Of a stretch of DNA of 47,014 nt, positions 26,664 through 34,358 are shown piece by piece. Origin of the DNA: UBA4823 sp034436035 (GTDB lineage: Bacteria > Chloroflexota > Anaerolineae > Anaerolineales > UBA4823). Where the stretch lies: contig DAOTVW010000070.1 of NCBI GenBank assembly GCA_034436035.1, positions 1-47,014 of the forward strand, given 5' to 3'. The notes below the pieces were generated by a model. It did not search any database. It was given only the letters and a program-made list of their open reading frames with translations, and was not told the DNA's origin. How positions within the stretch are numbered: the first letter of the stretch is position 1; the number at the start of each line of letters is the position of its first letter. The position numbers and the translations under genes are program-made.

Positions 26664-27644
26664 ATGCGCAAATTCGTTTTTCTAATGGTATTAATCCTTT
26701 TTGTTGCTGGATGTGGATACGGCAATCCAACCAGCCCACCTACACAACCGCCAGCTTTTGCAATGACCTTCATGGCTGGATATAAACCACAAGCAAATCT
26801 CCCATTTGTGGGTGTTTATCTCGCAAAAGAAAAAGGATTTTTCACACAACAGGGTTTGGATGTCACAATAGAGCATTCCTCAGGAAAGGGAGAACATGTC
26901 CAATTACTATTGGCTGGTAAAGTGCAAGTCACAACTATGGATGCTGCAACGGTTTTACAACGGCGGTTGGATCCTGGTTTGCCGGTTGTTTCGATTGCAT
27001 TAATTGGACAACGCGGTCAACAGGCGTTTGCTGCGTTAGCAGATCGAGGGATGAAATCTCCAAAAGATTGGGAAGGAAAGCTGGTAGGTTTCAAAGGTAC
27101 ACCACCACCCGACTTATACGCCTTGCTAGCAGCGGCGAAAGCAGATGTGAATAAAGTGAATTTAGTCAACGTTGGCTTTGACCCGCGCGTGCTCACGGAA
27201 GGCAAAGTGGATGTTTATCCATTGTTCAAATCTAATGAGCCGTATTTAATTCAAAAATGGGGTTATACCATCACCCTCTGGGATGCTGCCGATTACGGAG
27301 TTCCCACCCTGGGATTAACGTATGTAAGCAGTGAAGATTTCATCTCGCAGCATCCAGATGAATTAAGGCGTTTCCTGAAAGCTGCTATTCAAGGGATTCA
27401 ATATGCTGCCGATCATCCCGACGAGGCGGTTCAAGTAGTAATGAAATATGCTGGAGCAGAAACCGATCCCGAACACATGCGTTTTATGCTTACCAGTGAA
27501 TTAAAAGATGCTGCAAATTCTCAGGGGTTTGGTTGGCAGACAAAAGAACAATGGCAAGCACTGGCAGATATGCTATTTCAATATCAGGCTTTAACCAAAG
27601 CCATCGCAGTGGACACCGCCTTCACAACCAAATTTCTTCCATAG
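26664..27644 (+). CDS. NMT1/THI5-like substrate-binding lipoprotein of the ABC importer
   Basis: 326 aa. Lipoprotein signal with lipobox FVAGC (Cys 17), then a type-II periplasmic-binding fold of the ThiY/RibY/SsuA group: LPFVGVYLAKEKGFFTQQGLDV (about 49-70), and a glycine-rich turn in the first lobe (SSGKGEHVQLLLAGKVQV). The ligand is not readable. ThiY- and RibY-like proteins share this start, while the Cys cluster of THI5 enzymes is absent. Linked to the permease and to a regulator with a flavin-type domain, a flavin or pyrimidine/pyridoxal-like ligand is a reasonable guess. AGGAGAA precedes the ATG. A hairpin terminator follows. Confidence 0.85.
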   Translation: MRKFVFLMVLILFVAGCGYGNPTSPPTQPPAFAMTFMAGYKPQANLPFVGVYLAKEKGFFTQQGLDVTIEHSSGKGEHVQLLLAGKVQVTTMDAATVLQRRLDPGLPVVSIALIGQRGQQAFAALADRGMKSPKDWEGKLVGFKGTPPPDLYALLAAAKADVNKVNLVNVGFDPRVLTEGKVDVYPLFKSNEPYLIQKWGYTITLWDAADYGVPTLGLTYVSSEDFISQHPDELRRFLKAAIQGIQYAADHPDEAVQVVMKYAGAETDPEHMRFMLTSELKDAANSQGFGWQTKEQWQALADMLFQYQALTKAIAVDTAFTTKFLP

Positions 27645-27684
27645 CACTACCTAACCGGAGTCGAAAATATTATGTGATAAAGAA

Positions 27685-27724
27685 AAGACGCCAAGTTCTA
27701 ATCGAAAAATTGACTTGGCGTCTT
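27685..27724. terminator. hairpin terminator after the ABC transporter operon
   Basis: Perfect 12-bp stem (AAGACGCCAAGT at 27685-27696, complement at 27713-27724) with a 16-base loop, 40 bases after the binding-protein stop and before the convergent gene at 28136. It lacks a strong T-tract on the plus strand; on the minus strand it is followed by TTCTTTATC. Confidence 0.65.
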
Positions 27725-27782
27725 AGCACTTTGCTGCAAATTAATTAGAAAAGCTAATTTTCCTAAAAATTAATCAAACAAA

Positions 27783-28136
27783 TCACTCATTCTCCTCATT
27801 ATTATCATCGAAACCGATTTCCAGCTCGGCATCTTCAGCTGGTATTCGCAGCCATAAGATCAACATCTGCCCTTCTTCCACTTCCACAGAGCGGGCAGCA
27901 ACGATGGGAGTTTCTTGTTGCAGGCCATCCGGAAGCCGATATTCCAGCCGGATCGTCTTATTGTTACGCCAAGCGTTATAACAACGTTCGACCAACGCAG
28001 GCCCATTAAATGTGCGCAAACGTGTCATCACCATCGCAGCCTGGCTTGGACCTTCGTTCAATCCTAAAACCCAAGCATCCGGTGCTAATTCAAATGTAGG
28101 AGGAGGACCCTCTATAATGGTAATTTTATCTTCCAT
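27783..28136 (-). CDS. conserved-looking small acidic protein, unknown
   Basis: 117 aa, no signal peptide or membrane segment, no recognised family. The sequence alternates beta-type segments with a WVLGLNEGPSQAAMVMTRLR helix and ends in a strongly acidic tail (DDNNEENE). The start is placed at 28136 (MEDKITI...), where GGAG lies 8 bases upstream, not at the frame's first ATG (28154). It follows the ilvE terminator hairpin and stands alone. Confidence 0.65.
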   Translation of the reverse strand: MEDKITIIEGPPPTFELAPDAWVLGLNEGPSQAAMVMTRLRTFNGPALVERCYNAWRNNKTIRLEYRLPDGLQQETPIVAARSVEVEEGQMLILWLRIPAEDAELEIGFDDNNEENE

Positions 28137-28226
28137 GGTTATTCTCCAAAGCAAGCATCATACCACAAAAAGGATGCGTTGTTGAGATGGAAATATTTAA
28201 CTTTTGTTAATTTTCCGATAATAACC

Positions 28227-28260
28227 AGACCTCCGCAGTCCTATAGAACCGCGGAGGTCT
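28227..28260 (-). terminator. hairpin at the end of the branched-chain operon
   Basis: Perfect 10-bp GC-rich stem (AGACCTCCGC at 28227-28236, complement at 28251-28260) with a 14-base loop, 32 bases past the ilvE stop on the minus strand. The following minus-strand bases (GGTTATTATC) are only moderately T-rich, so termination is likely but not textbook. Confidence 0.6.
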
Positions 28261-28292
28261 AGAAGCGATAAGCTCGCTTTTTCTCCTTATTA

Positions 28293-29261
28293 CTACTTCA
28301 TCGTTTGTTCTTGTGAAACGGTGAACAATTCCTCCACAGGTATACGCACAACATCTAACCATTCTTTTGAATGAGGGTTTAATCCGCGCACTGCATTGTG
28401 GAAAGCACCTTGAATAGCTCTGGTAACCGGTCCCATCCGGCCAGTGCCAATGACCCGAAAATCAATTTCAGTCAACGCAATGCATTCCGCGGCAGTCCCA
28501 CTGACAAAAACCTCATCGGCAATATAAAGTTGGTCACGGGAAATCGGTTGTTCGATGACCTCATAGCCTAAATCACGACAAATTACTTTTATCGTATCCC
28601 GGGTAATCCCTTCCAGGATTTCAGCAGTGGGAGTGGTATAGACTTTGTTATTCCGCACCAGGAAAATATTCTCCCCAGTGCATTCTGCCACATATCCTTG
28701 AGGGTCGAGCATAATGGCTTCATCGAAGCCTAGGCGCATCGATTCGGTCTTCGCCAAAACGCTATTCGCATAATTACCAGTAATTTTTGCTTTGGTCATC
28801 ATTACATTCGGATGATGGCGGGTAAACGAAGCGATATTGGCTCGGATTCCCTTTTCCAAAGCTTCTTTACCAAGGTAATTGTTCCATTCCCAAACCGCAA
28901 TTCCCACACTTGCTTTTCCATTGTCGACGCTTAAATTCCAGCCACCATCATCGAGATAGATTAGCGGCCGAATATAGCATTCATCAAAACCGTTTGCAGC
29001 TACAGTGACCCGCACTGCATTGGCGAGTTCTTCTTCACTATAGGGCAGCTCTCGGAAGCCCAGGATTTGAGCCGATTGGACGAGACGACGAATATGTTCT
29101 TTGAGACGAAAGACGGCCGGTCCATCGGCGGTGGAATAACAGCGGATCCCTTCAAACACCCCCACTCCATAGTGCAATGCTGGAGTCAGGAAGTGTAATG
29201 TAGCCTTCTCGTATTCTTCCAGCTTGCCATTCATCCAGATATATTTTGACGTTACATTCAT
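28293..29261 (-). CDS. ilvE: branched-chain amino-acid aminotransferase
   Basis: 322-aa fold-type IV PLP aminotransferase. It performs the last step of Leu, Ile and Val synthesis, transferring an amino group from glutamate to the 2-oxo acids. Visible: YGVGVFEGIRCY near the N-terminus, the PLP-lysine region TKAKITGNYANS, EAIMLDPQGYVAECTGENIFLV, and ITRDTIKVICRDLG. A near-perfect AAAGGAGG ribosome site precedes the ATG. It is the last gene of the long branched-chain operon, 37 bases after leuB, and is followed by a GC-rich hairpin. Confidence 0.95.
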   Translation of the reverse strand: MNVTSKYIWMNGKLEEYEKATLHFLTPALHYGVGVFEGIRCYSTADGPAVFRLKEHIRRLVQSAQILGFRELPYSEEELANAVRVTVAANGFDECYIRPLIYLDDGGWNLSVDNGKASVGIAVWEWNNYLGKEALEKGIRANIASFTRHHPNVMMTKAKITGNYANSVLAKTESMRLGFDEAIMLDPQGYVAECTGENIFLVRNNKVYTTPTAEILEGITRDTIKVICRDLGYEVIEQPISRDQLYIADEVFVSGTAAECIALTEIDFRVIGTGRMGPVTRAIQGAFHNAVRGLNPHSKEWLDVVRIPVEELFTVSQEQTMK

Positions 29262-29298
29262 AGGTAAACCTCCTTTGAAATTTCCACATAAAATAGAC

Positions 29299-30399
29299 TT
29301 ATCCTTTAGCGGAGAGTTTCTCCGAAAATTGTTCCAGAATCGCTTTGGTCATCATCGAAGTAGTGTATGTTCCACCTAGATCTCTGGTCAAAGCGCCTTG
29401 TTCGATAGCTCGATCTACCGCTTCTTCAATAAGCACCGCTTCCTTTTCTAACCCGAAAGAATAGCGTAACATCAACGCAGCGGAGAGGATCGTTCCAATT
29501 GGATTAGCAATTCCCTTGCCCGCGATATCAGGTGCAGACCCATGGATTGGCTCATATAAACCGCGTGGTTTACCAAATTGATTCAATCCATCTCCAAGGG
29601 ATGCGGAAGGTAAATTTCCCATTGAACCGGTAAGCACGGATGCTTCATCTGTCAGGATATCCCCAAACATATTTTCCGTGACCAAAACATCGAAGCTGTC
29701 TGGTTTATTCAAAAGATACATTGCTGCAGCATCCACAAGGATATGCTCAAGTGCTACATCAGGATATTCAGAACCTGTTTGGGTGACTACCTTACGCCAT
29801 AAGCGGGAGCTTTCCAATACATTCGCTTTATCTATCGAGGTAACTTTTTTACGGCGTTGACGTGCTAGTTCAAAGGCTAAACGGGCGACCCTCCGTATCT
29901 CACTGGTAGTGTAGCTCATCGTGTCCACTGCCATTTCTTCCCCATTGATATTGCGGCGCTCTTTTGGGGTGCCAAAATACACACCAGAGGTTAACTCCCG
30001 CACAAATATCAAATCGACATTCACTAACTTCTCCGGTTTGAGCGGTGAAGCGTGCAGTAATCGCGGATGAGGTTTGACTGGGCGAAGGTTGGCAAAACAA
30101 TTCAAACTTTTGCGGATAGCCAAAAGACCCTGCTCTGGTCTGACGGCTGCGTCCGGCGAATCCCATTTTGGACCACCAACAGCGCCTAAAAGGACTGCAT
30201 CTGCATTCAGACACGCCTCCTGTGTGAAATCGGGTAAAGCGGTGCCAAAAAGGTCTATGGCTGTGCCACCTATCGGATAATTTTTCAGATTAAACTGATG
30301 ACCAAAAGAATCGCCCACAGCATCTAAGATTACTTTTGCTGCTTCAGTAACTTCGGGTCCTATCCCGTCGCCAGGTAAACAAACGATGTTAGCATTCAT
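29299..30399 (-). CDS. leuB: 3-isopropylmalate dehydrogenase
   Basis: 366-aa NAD-dependent beta-decarboxylating dehydrogenase of leucine synthesis. Signatures: LPGDGIGPEV at the start, GAVGGPKWD, VTENMFGDILTDEASVLTGSMGNLPSAS and YEPIHGSAPDIAGKG. With CimA in the same operon it very likely also oxidises 3-methylmalate to 2-oxobutanoate for isoleucine. It starts one base after the cimA stop, and its ribosome site (GAGGAA) lies inside the last cimA codons, so translation is coupled. Confidence 0.96.
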   Translation of the reverse strand: MNANIVCLPGDGIGPEVTEAAKVILDAVGDSFGHQFNLKNYPIGGTAIDLFGTALPDFTQEACLNADAVLLGAVGGPKWDSPDAAVRPEQGLLAIRKSLNCFANLRPVKPHPRLLHASPLKPEKLVNVDLIFVRELTSGVYFGTPKERRNINGEEMAVDTMSYTTSEIRRVARLAFELARQRRKKVTSIDKANVLESSRLWRKVVTQTGSEYPDVALEHILVDAAAMYLLNKPDSFDVLVTENMFGDILTDEASVLTGSMGNLPSASLGDGLNQFGKPRGLYEPIHGSAPDIAGKGIANPIGTILSAALMLRYSFGLEKEAVLIEEAVDRAIEQGALTRDLGGTYTTSMMTKAILEQFSEKLSAKG

Positions 30400-30400
30400 G

Positions 30401-31996
30401 TTATGATTGTTCCTCGGGATGTTTTTTAGGGTTCACCAGCGCATATTCAAAACTATCTGCGATTGCTCGCCAACTGGCTTCAATAATATTTGTGCTGGCG
30501 CCAACAGTGCTCCAGCGGCGCGTTCCATTCTTTGTGTCGATCAACACTCGCACTGCCGAAGCAGTACCATTTTCGCTATCTACAATACGCACCTTATAAT
30601 CATCCAAGCGGACTTCTCGGATGGCAGGAAAAACATCTTCTAAAGCTTTGCGCAATGCCGCGTCCAATGCATTCACCGGCCCATTCCCTTCAGCGGCAGT
30701 GTGAATAATGCGGTCGCCAACCCGCACCTTCACTGTGGCTTCTGCCAGCATCCCTCGTCCCTGGCGGTTTTCTACTACAACCGTGAAATCAATCAATTCA
30801 AAAGGTGGCTGATAATCAGGCTGGAAGCGTTTGAACATGACATTAACAGAAGCCTCTGCTCCTTCAAACGTAAAACCTTTTGCTTCCAATTCTTTGATCT
30901 CGTTCAATAATCGGCGAGCTTGATCGGGTGTAAGGGGAATTCCCAATTCTTGTGATTTTTCAATCAAATTACCTCGCCCAGATAATTCTGAAACCACGGA
31001 GCGGCGTTGATTACCCACTTTCTGCGGGTCAATATGTTGATAGGAGCGTTCATTTTTCAACATCGCTGCCACATGAATGCCACCTTTATGGGTAAATGCA
31101 CTGGCGCCTACATACGGTTGGTGGCGGTCATGCGGTAGGTTCGCCACTTCAGAGACAAAGGTTGAAAGTTCTGTCAAACGGGCTAGATTTTCCTCGGTCA
31201 CACAACGTTTTCCCATTTTGAGCTGCAACCCCGGTATGACAGCACATAGGTCTGCGTTTCCTACTCTCTCACCATAACCATTGATAGTCCCTTGAACGTG
31301 AACCACTCCCGCGTTTACAGCAGCTAATGTATTGGCTACTCCACAACCACTATCATTATGACAATGGATTCCCAGCGGGGCATGGATGTGCTGAGCAACC
31401 TCGCGCACGATTTTTTCGATCTCCCAGGGCAAGCAACCACCATTCGTGTCCGCCAGTACAATGACATCGGCTCCATTCCGTTCTGCGGCACGTAATGTTT
31501 CCAAGGCATAAGCTGGATCTGCTTTATAACCATCGAAGAAATGCTCAGCATCATAGACAACTTCTTTGCCTTTTTCTTTCAGATAAGCAATGCTGCTGCC
31601 AATCATGTTCAGGTTTTCTTCCAACGTGGTCTCCAGAACTTGAAAGACATGTAAGTCCCAGCTTTTCCCGACCAGGGTTACAACCGGAGTTTGTGCGTCG
31701 AGCAATGCCTGAATGTTTGCATCCTGATCAGGGGGCGTTTCTTTGCGGGTAGTTGATCCAAAAGCAGCAATTTTGGCATTTTGAAAGGTCATTTTTGCCA
31801 CTTGTTCAAAAAAGCGAGCATCCTTTGGATTTGAACCGGGCCAACCTCCTTCGATGTAATGTACACCAAAACGATCAAGGCGTTCTGCGATGCGAATTTT
31901 ATCTTCCACGCTATAGGAAATCCCTTCCCGTTGGGTTCCGTCACGAAGGGTGGTATCGTAGATGAAAACGTCAGGGCGAAATGGTGTGGATGTCAT
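30401..31996 (-). CDS. cimA: (R)-citramalate synthase
   Basis: 531 aa, DRE-TIM acyltransferase. DTTLRDGTQREGISYS near residue 15 is the citramalate-synthase form of the motif; LeuA in this window has DTTLRDGEQSPGAS. HCHNDSGCGVANT and a C-terminal LeuA-type dimer/allosteric domain (about 400-525) are present. It condenses acetyl-CoA with pyruvate, opening the threonine-independent route to isoleucine, which LeuCD and LeuB then complete. The ATG overlaps the leuD stop by four bases, and GGAG lies upstream. Very likely feedback-inhibited by isoleucine, by family knowledge. Confidence 0.93.
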   Translation of the reverse strand: MTSTPFRPDVFIYDTTLRDGTQREGISYSVEDKIRIAERLDRFGVHYIEGGWPGSNPKDARFFEQVAKMTFQNAKIAAFGSTTRKETPPDQDANIQALLDAQTPVVTLVGKSWDLHVFQVLETTLEENLNMIGSSIAYLKEKGKEVVYDAEHFFDGYKADPAYALETLRAAERNGADVIVLADTNGGCLPWEIEKIVREVAQHIHAPLGIHCHNDSGCGVANTLAAVNAGVVHVQGTINGYGERVGNADLCAVIPGLQLKMGKRCVTEENLARLTELSTFVSEVANLPHDRHQPYVGASAFTHKGGIHVAAMLKNERSYQHIDPQKVGNQRRSVVSELSGRGNLIEKSQELGIPLTPDQARRLLNEIKELEAKGFTFEGAEASVNVMFKRFQPDYQPPFELIDFTVVVENRQGRGMLAEATVKVRVGDRIIHTAAEGNGPVNALDAALRKALEDVFPAIREVRLDDYKVRIVDSENGTASAVRVLIDTKNGTRRWSTVGASTNIIEASWRAIADSFEYALVNPKKHPEEQS

Positions 31997-32643
31997 ACTT
32001 TCTTCACTCCAAATGGGTATGCACGGTCGGACCGTTCGTATGTTTCGATTTGATCTGAAAATTCAAAAATATAACCTAAAGAGTCAATTCCTTTTAGTAA
32101 ACAAGTTTTATGGAAAGATTCGATTGGGAAAAAAGCTTTCGTTGAATCAGGCAAGGTCAATGTCTGAGTGGCTAAGTCAATGGTTACAAGCCATTTCTCC
32201 GAATTAGCAGAATCACTCCACGGCGATGAGCCTGCCTCTTCTTCTGCGAGTGCCATCAAACGCGAATGAGTTTGCTTATCTACCTGTACCGGTAACAAGC
32301 CGTTCTTCAATGCATTATTGCGGAAAATATCCGCAAAAGAAGTGCTGATCACGGCGCGAATATTCGATGCCATTAATGCCCATGGGGCATGTTCTCGGGA
32401 GGAACCGCAACCAAAATTATCGCCAGCTAATAAAATCTGCCGCCCCTGATAGCGAGGTTGATTGAGAGGAAAATCAGGCTTAGGCGTTCCATCTGCTTGG
32501 TAGCGCCATCGGGCAAATAACCCTTCTGCAAGCCCATTTTTATCGGTAACTTTCAAGTAACGGGCAGGGATTATTTGATCCGTATCAATGTCATTGTAGG
32601 GAACAGGAATGAGAGCTGAGGTTAGGGTAGTGAAAGGTTGCAT
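31993..32643 (-). CDS. leuD: 3-isopropylmalate dehydratase small subunit
   Basis: 216-aa swivelling-domain subunit that completes the aconitase-like isomerase with LeuC. Visible: IPARYLKVTDK, GDNFGCGSSREHAPWAL (active-site serine loop) and ISTSFADIFRNNALKNGLLPV. It should also act on citramalate/citraconate. The ATG directly follows the leuC stop (TAAATG), and its own stop overlaps the cimA start, so this part of the operon is tightly coupled. Confidence 0.96.
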   Translation of the reverse strand: MQPFTTLTSALIPVPYNDIDTDQIIPARYLKVTDKNGLAEGLFARWRYQADGTPKPDFPLNQPRYQGRQILLAGDNFGCGSSREHAPWALMASNIRAVISTSFADIFRNNALKNGLLPVQVDKQTHSRLMALAEEEAGSSPWSDSANSEKWLVTIDLATQTLTLPDSTKAFFPIESFHKTCLLKGIDSLGYIFEFSDQIETYERSDRAYPFGVKKV

Positions 32644-34047
32644 TTAGATACTCCTCGGGTCGGCGACACATCCCGCAATCGCCGAAGCAGCAGCGGTGAG
32701 TGGGCTGGCTAGGATTGTTTTACCGCCATCCCCTTGACGGCCTTCAAAGTTGCGATTGCTGGTGCTCACTGCAACCTGGCCTGGTTTAAGCTGGTCGCCG
32801 TTCATTGCTATACACATCGAGCAACCAGCAAAACGCCATTCTCCCCCCGCTTCTTTAAACACTTTGTCTAAACCTTCTGCTTCTGCCTGACGGCGTATGC
32901 CCTCTGAGCCTGGTACAACAATGAGACGAACACCATCGGCAACTTTGCGTCCTTTAAGGAGAGAGGCTGCTTGGCGTAAATCTGTCATGCGGGAATTGGT
33001 ACAGCTACCAATAAAAACGACATCCACTGGTTGACCTAAAAGTGGACGGTTAGGTTTGAACCCCATGTAATGTAGTGCTTTTTCTAATGCTGCTCTTCGA
33101 TCCGGATCGCTTTCCGAGGCTGGATCGGGGACTGGTTGTGTTATCGCAATCCCCATCCCCGGGTTCGTTCCATAGGTGACCATTGGTTCTAACTTTGAGA
33201 CATCCACGATAATTTGCTTATCGTATTTAGCCCCTTCGTCAGAAGGTAAAGAGCGCCAATATTGCAACATACTTTCCCATTCAGCCCCTTGAGGAGCAAA
33301 GGGTCTTCCCGCTAAATACTCATAGGTTATATCATCTGGGGCTACCATCCCTGCGCGCGCCCCTGCTTCAATCGACATATTGCAGAGAGTCATGCGCTCT
33401 TCCATGTTCAAGCCTCGCACTGCTTCACCACAGTATTCGAAAACATAACCCGTGCCTCCCCCGACACCGATTTGGGCTATCAAAGCCAGGATCATATCTT
33501 TGGCAGTAACCCCTTGGGGAAGCTTTCCTTCAAAAACCACTTGACAAGTTTTTGGTTTATATTGAATTAAGCACTGTGAAGCCAGCACTAACTCAACTTC
33601 GCTGGTGCCTACTCCAAACGCTAATGCTCCGAATGCACCATGCGTGGCAGTGTGGCTATCGCCGCAAACAATTGTCATACCAGGTTGGGTATAACCCATT
33701 TCCGGTCCAATGACATGGACAATCCCACGCTGTGGATCATCCAAATCATATAATTTGATCCCAAATTCTTGACAATTTTGACGCATCTTTTGCAGCTGTT
33801 TTGCACCCATCTCATCCAACCCCTCCATCGAGAGGGTCCTAGTGGGGGTAGAATGATCCATGGTAGCAATGCTCCGGTCGGGACGACGCACCTTTAGCCC
33901 GCGCTGGCGTAAACCTTCAAAAGCTTGAGGGGAAGTAACCTCATGAACTAAATGAAGGTCGATGTAGAGGATCGCTGGAGAATCTGGCTCTTGTGCCACG
34001 ACATGGCGTTCCCAAATTTTTTCGAAAAGTGTTTTCGGTTCAGCCAT
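32644..34047 (-). CDS. leuC: 3-isopropylmalate dehydratase large subunit
   Basis: 467-aa aconitase-type [4Fe-4S] enzyme. Cluster cysteines are expected in FIGSCTNSR and FAGCSMCIAMNGD; CGDSHTATHGAFGALAFGVGTSEVE is also clear. It isomerises 2- to 3-isopropylmalate with LeuD. The start is placed at the ATG at 34047 (MAEPKTLFEKIWERHVV), matching the family's usual N-terminus. A TTG three codons upstream overlaps the stop of the preceding 92-aa frame. No strong ribosome site is visible, so it probably depends on coupling to that small gene. Confidence 0.95.
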   Translation of the reverse strand: MAEPKTLFEKIWERHVVAQEPDSPAILYIDLHLVHEVTSPQAFEGLRQRGLKVRRPDRSIATMDHSTPTRTLSMEGLDEMGAKQLQKMRQNCQEFGIKLYDLDDPQRGIVHVIGPEMGYTQPGMTIVCGDSHTATHGAFGALAFGVGTSEVELVLASQCLIQYKPKTCQVVFEGKLPQGVTAKDMILALIAQIGVGGGTGYVFEYCGEAVRGLNMEERMTLCNMSIEAGARAGMVAPDDITYEYLAGRPFAPQGAEWESMLQYWRSLPSDEGAKYDKQIIVDVSKLEPMVTYGTNPGMGIAITQPVPDPASESDPDRRAALEKALHYMGFKPNRPLLGQPVDVVFIGSCTNSRMTDLRQAASLLKGRKVADGVRLIVVPGSEGIRRQAEAEGLDKVFKEAGGEWRFAGCSMCIAMNGDQLKPGQVAVSTSNRNFEGRQGDGGKTILASPLTAAASAIAGCVADPRSI

Positions 34048-34052
34048 AGAAA

Positions 34053-34331
34053 TCAAAAAGCAGCAAAGGATTCGGGATAATCATGATTATCATTAGGCAA
34101 ATGGCGGTTTATTTGCCACTCATCAAAAGCGATGTCCGTTTTTAAATCTGCATGGTTTGGTTCGGTTTCAAAGGAATTGACACCGCCATTAACTTTTTGA
34201 GACACATCATCCCTTTTTGATGCTGGAACCTCACTCATATCCCAATTACGGGGGTATAAACGCGGTTCCCGAAAGGCATTACTGGCATGCATATCTTGAT
34301 AGTGAGCTTTTTCATCTACGTTTGGGTTCAT
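34053..34331 (-). CDS. unknown 92-aa protein inside the branched-chain operon
   Basis: 92-aa polar protein, rich in Asn, Asp, Glu and Pro with no cysteine, no hydrophobic segment and no recognised family; probably largely disordered. It is very likely real. The ATG has a strong ribosome site (GAGGAG, 6 bases away), it sits 27 bases behind pckA, and its stop lies 5 bases before the leuC ATG, filling the only non-metabolic slot of the operon. It might help translational coupling to leuC or bind one of the neighbouring enzymes; neither is shown. Confidence 0.7.
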   Translation of the reverse strand: MNPNVDEKAHYQDMHASNAFREPRLYPRNWDMSEVPASKRDDVSQKVNGGVNSFETEPNHADLKTDIAFDEWQINRHLPNDNHDYPESFAAF

Positions 34332-34358
34332 CTTATACTCCTCATTCAGAGAATCAAA

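Noticed and set aside
28251..28285. Plus-strand terminator (AGCGA...TCGCT followed by TTTTTC)
   Set aside because: The stem is only five base pairs and no plus-strand gene precedes it; the stronger 10-bp hairpin next to it explains operon termination.
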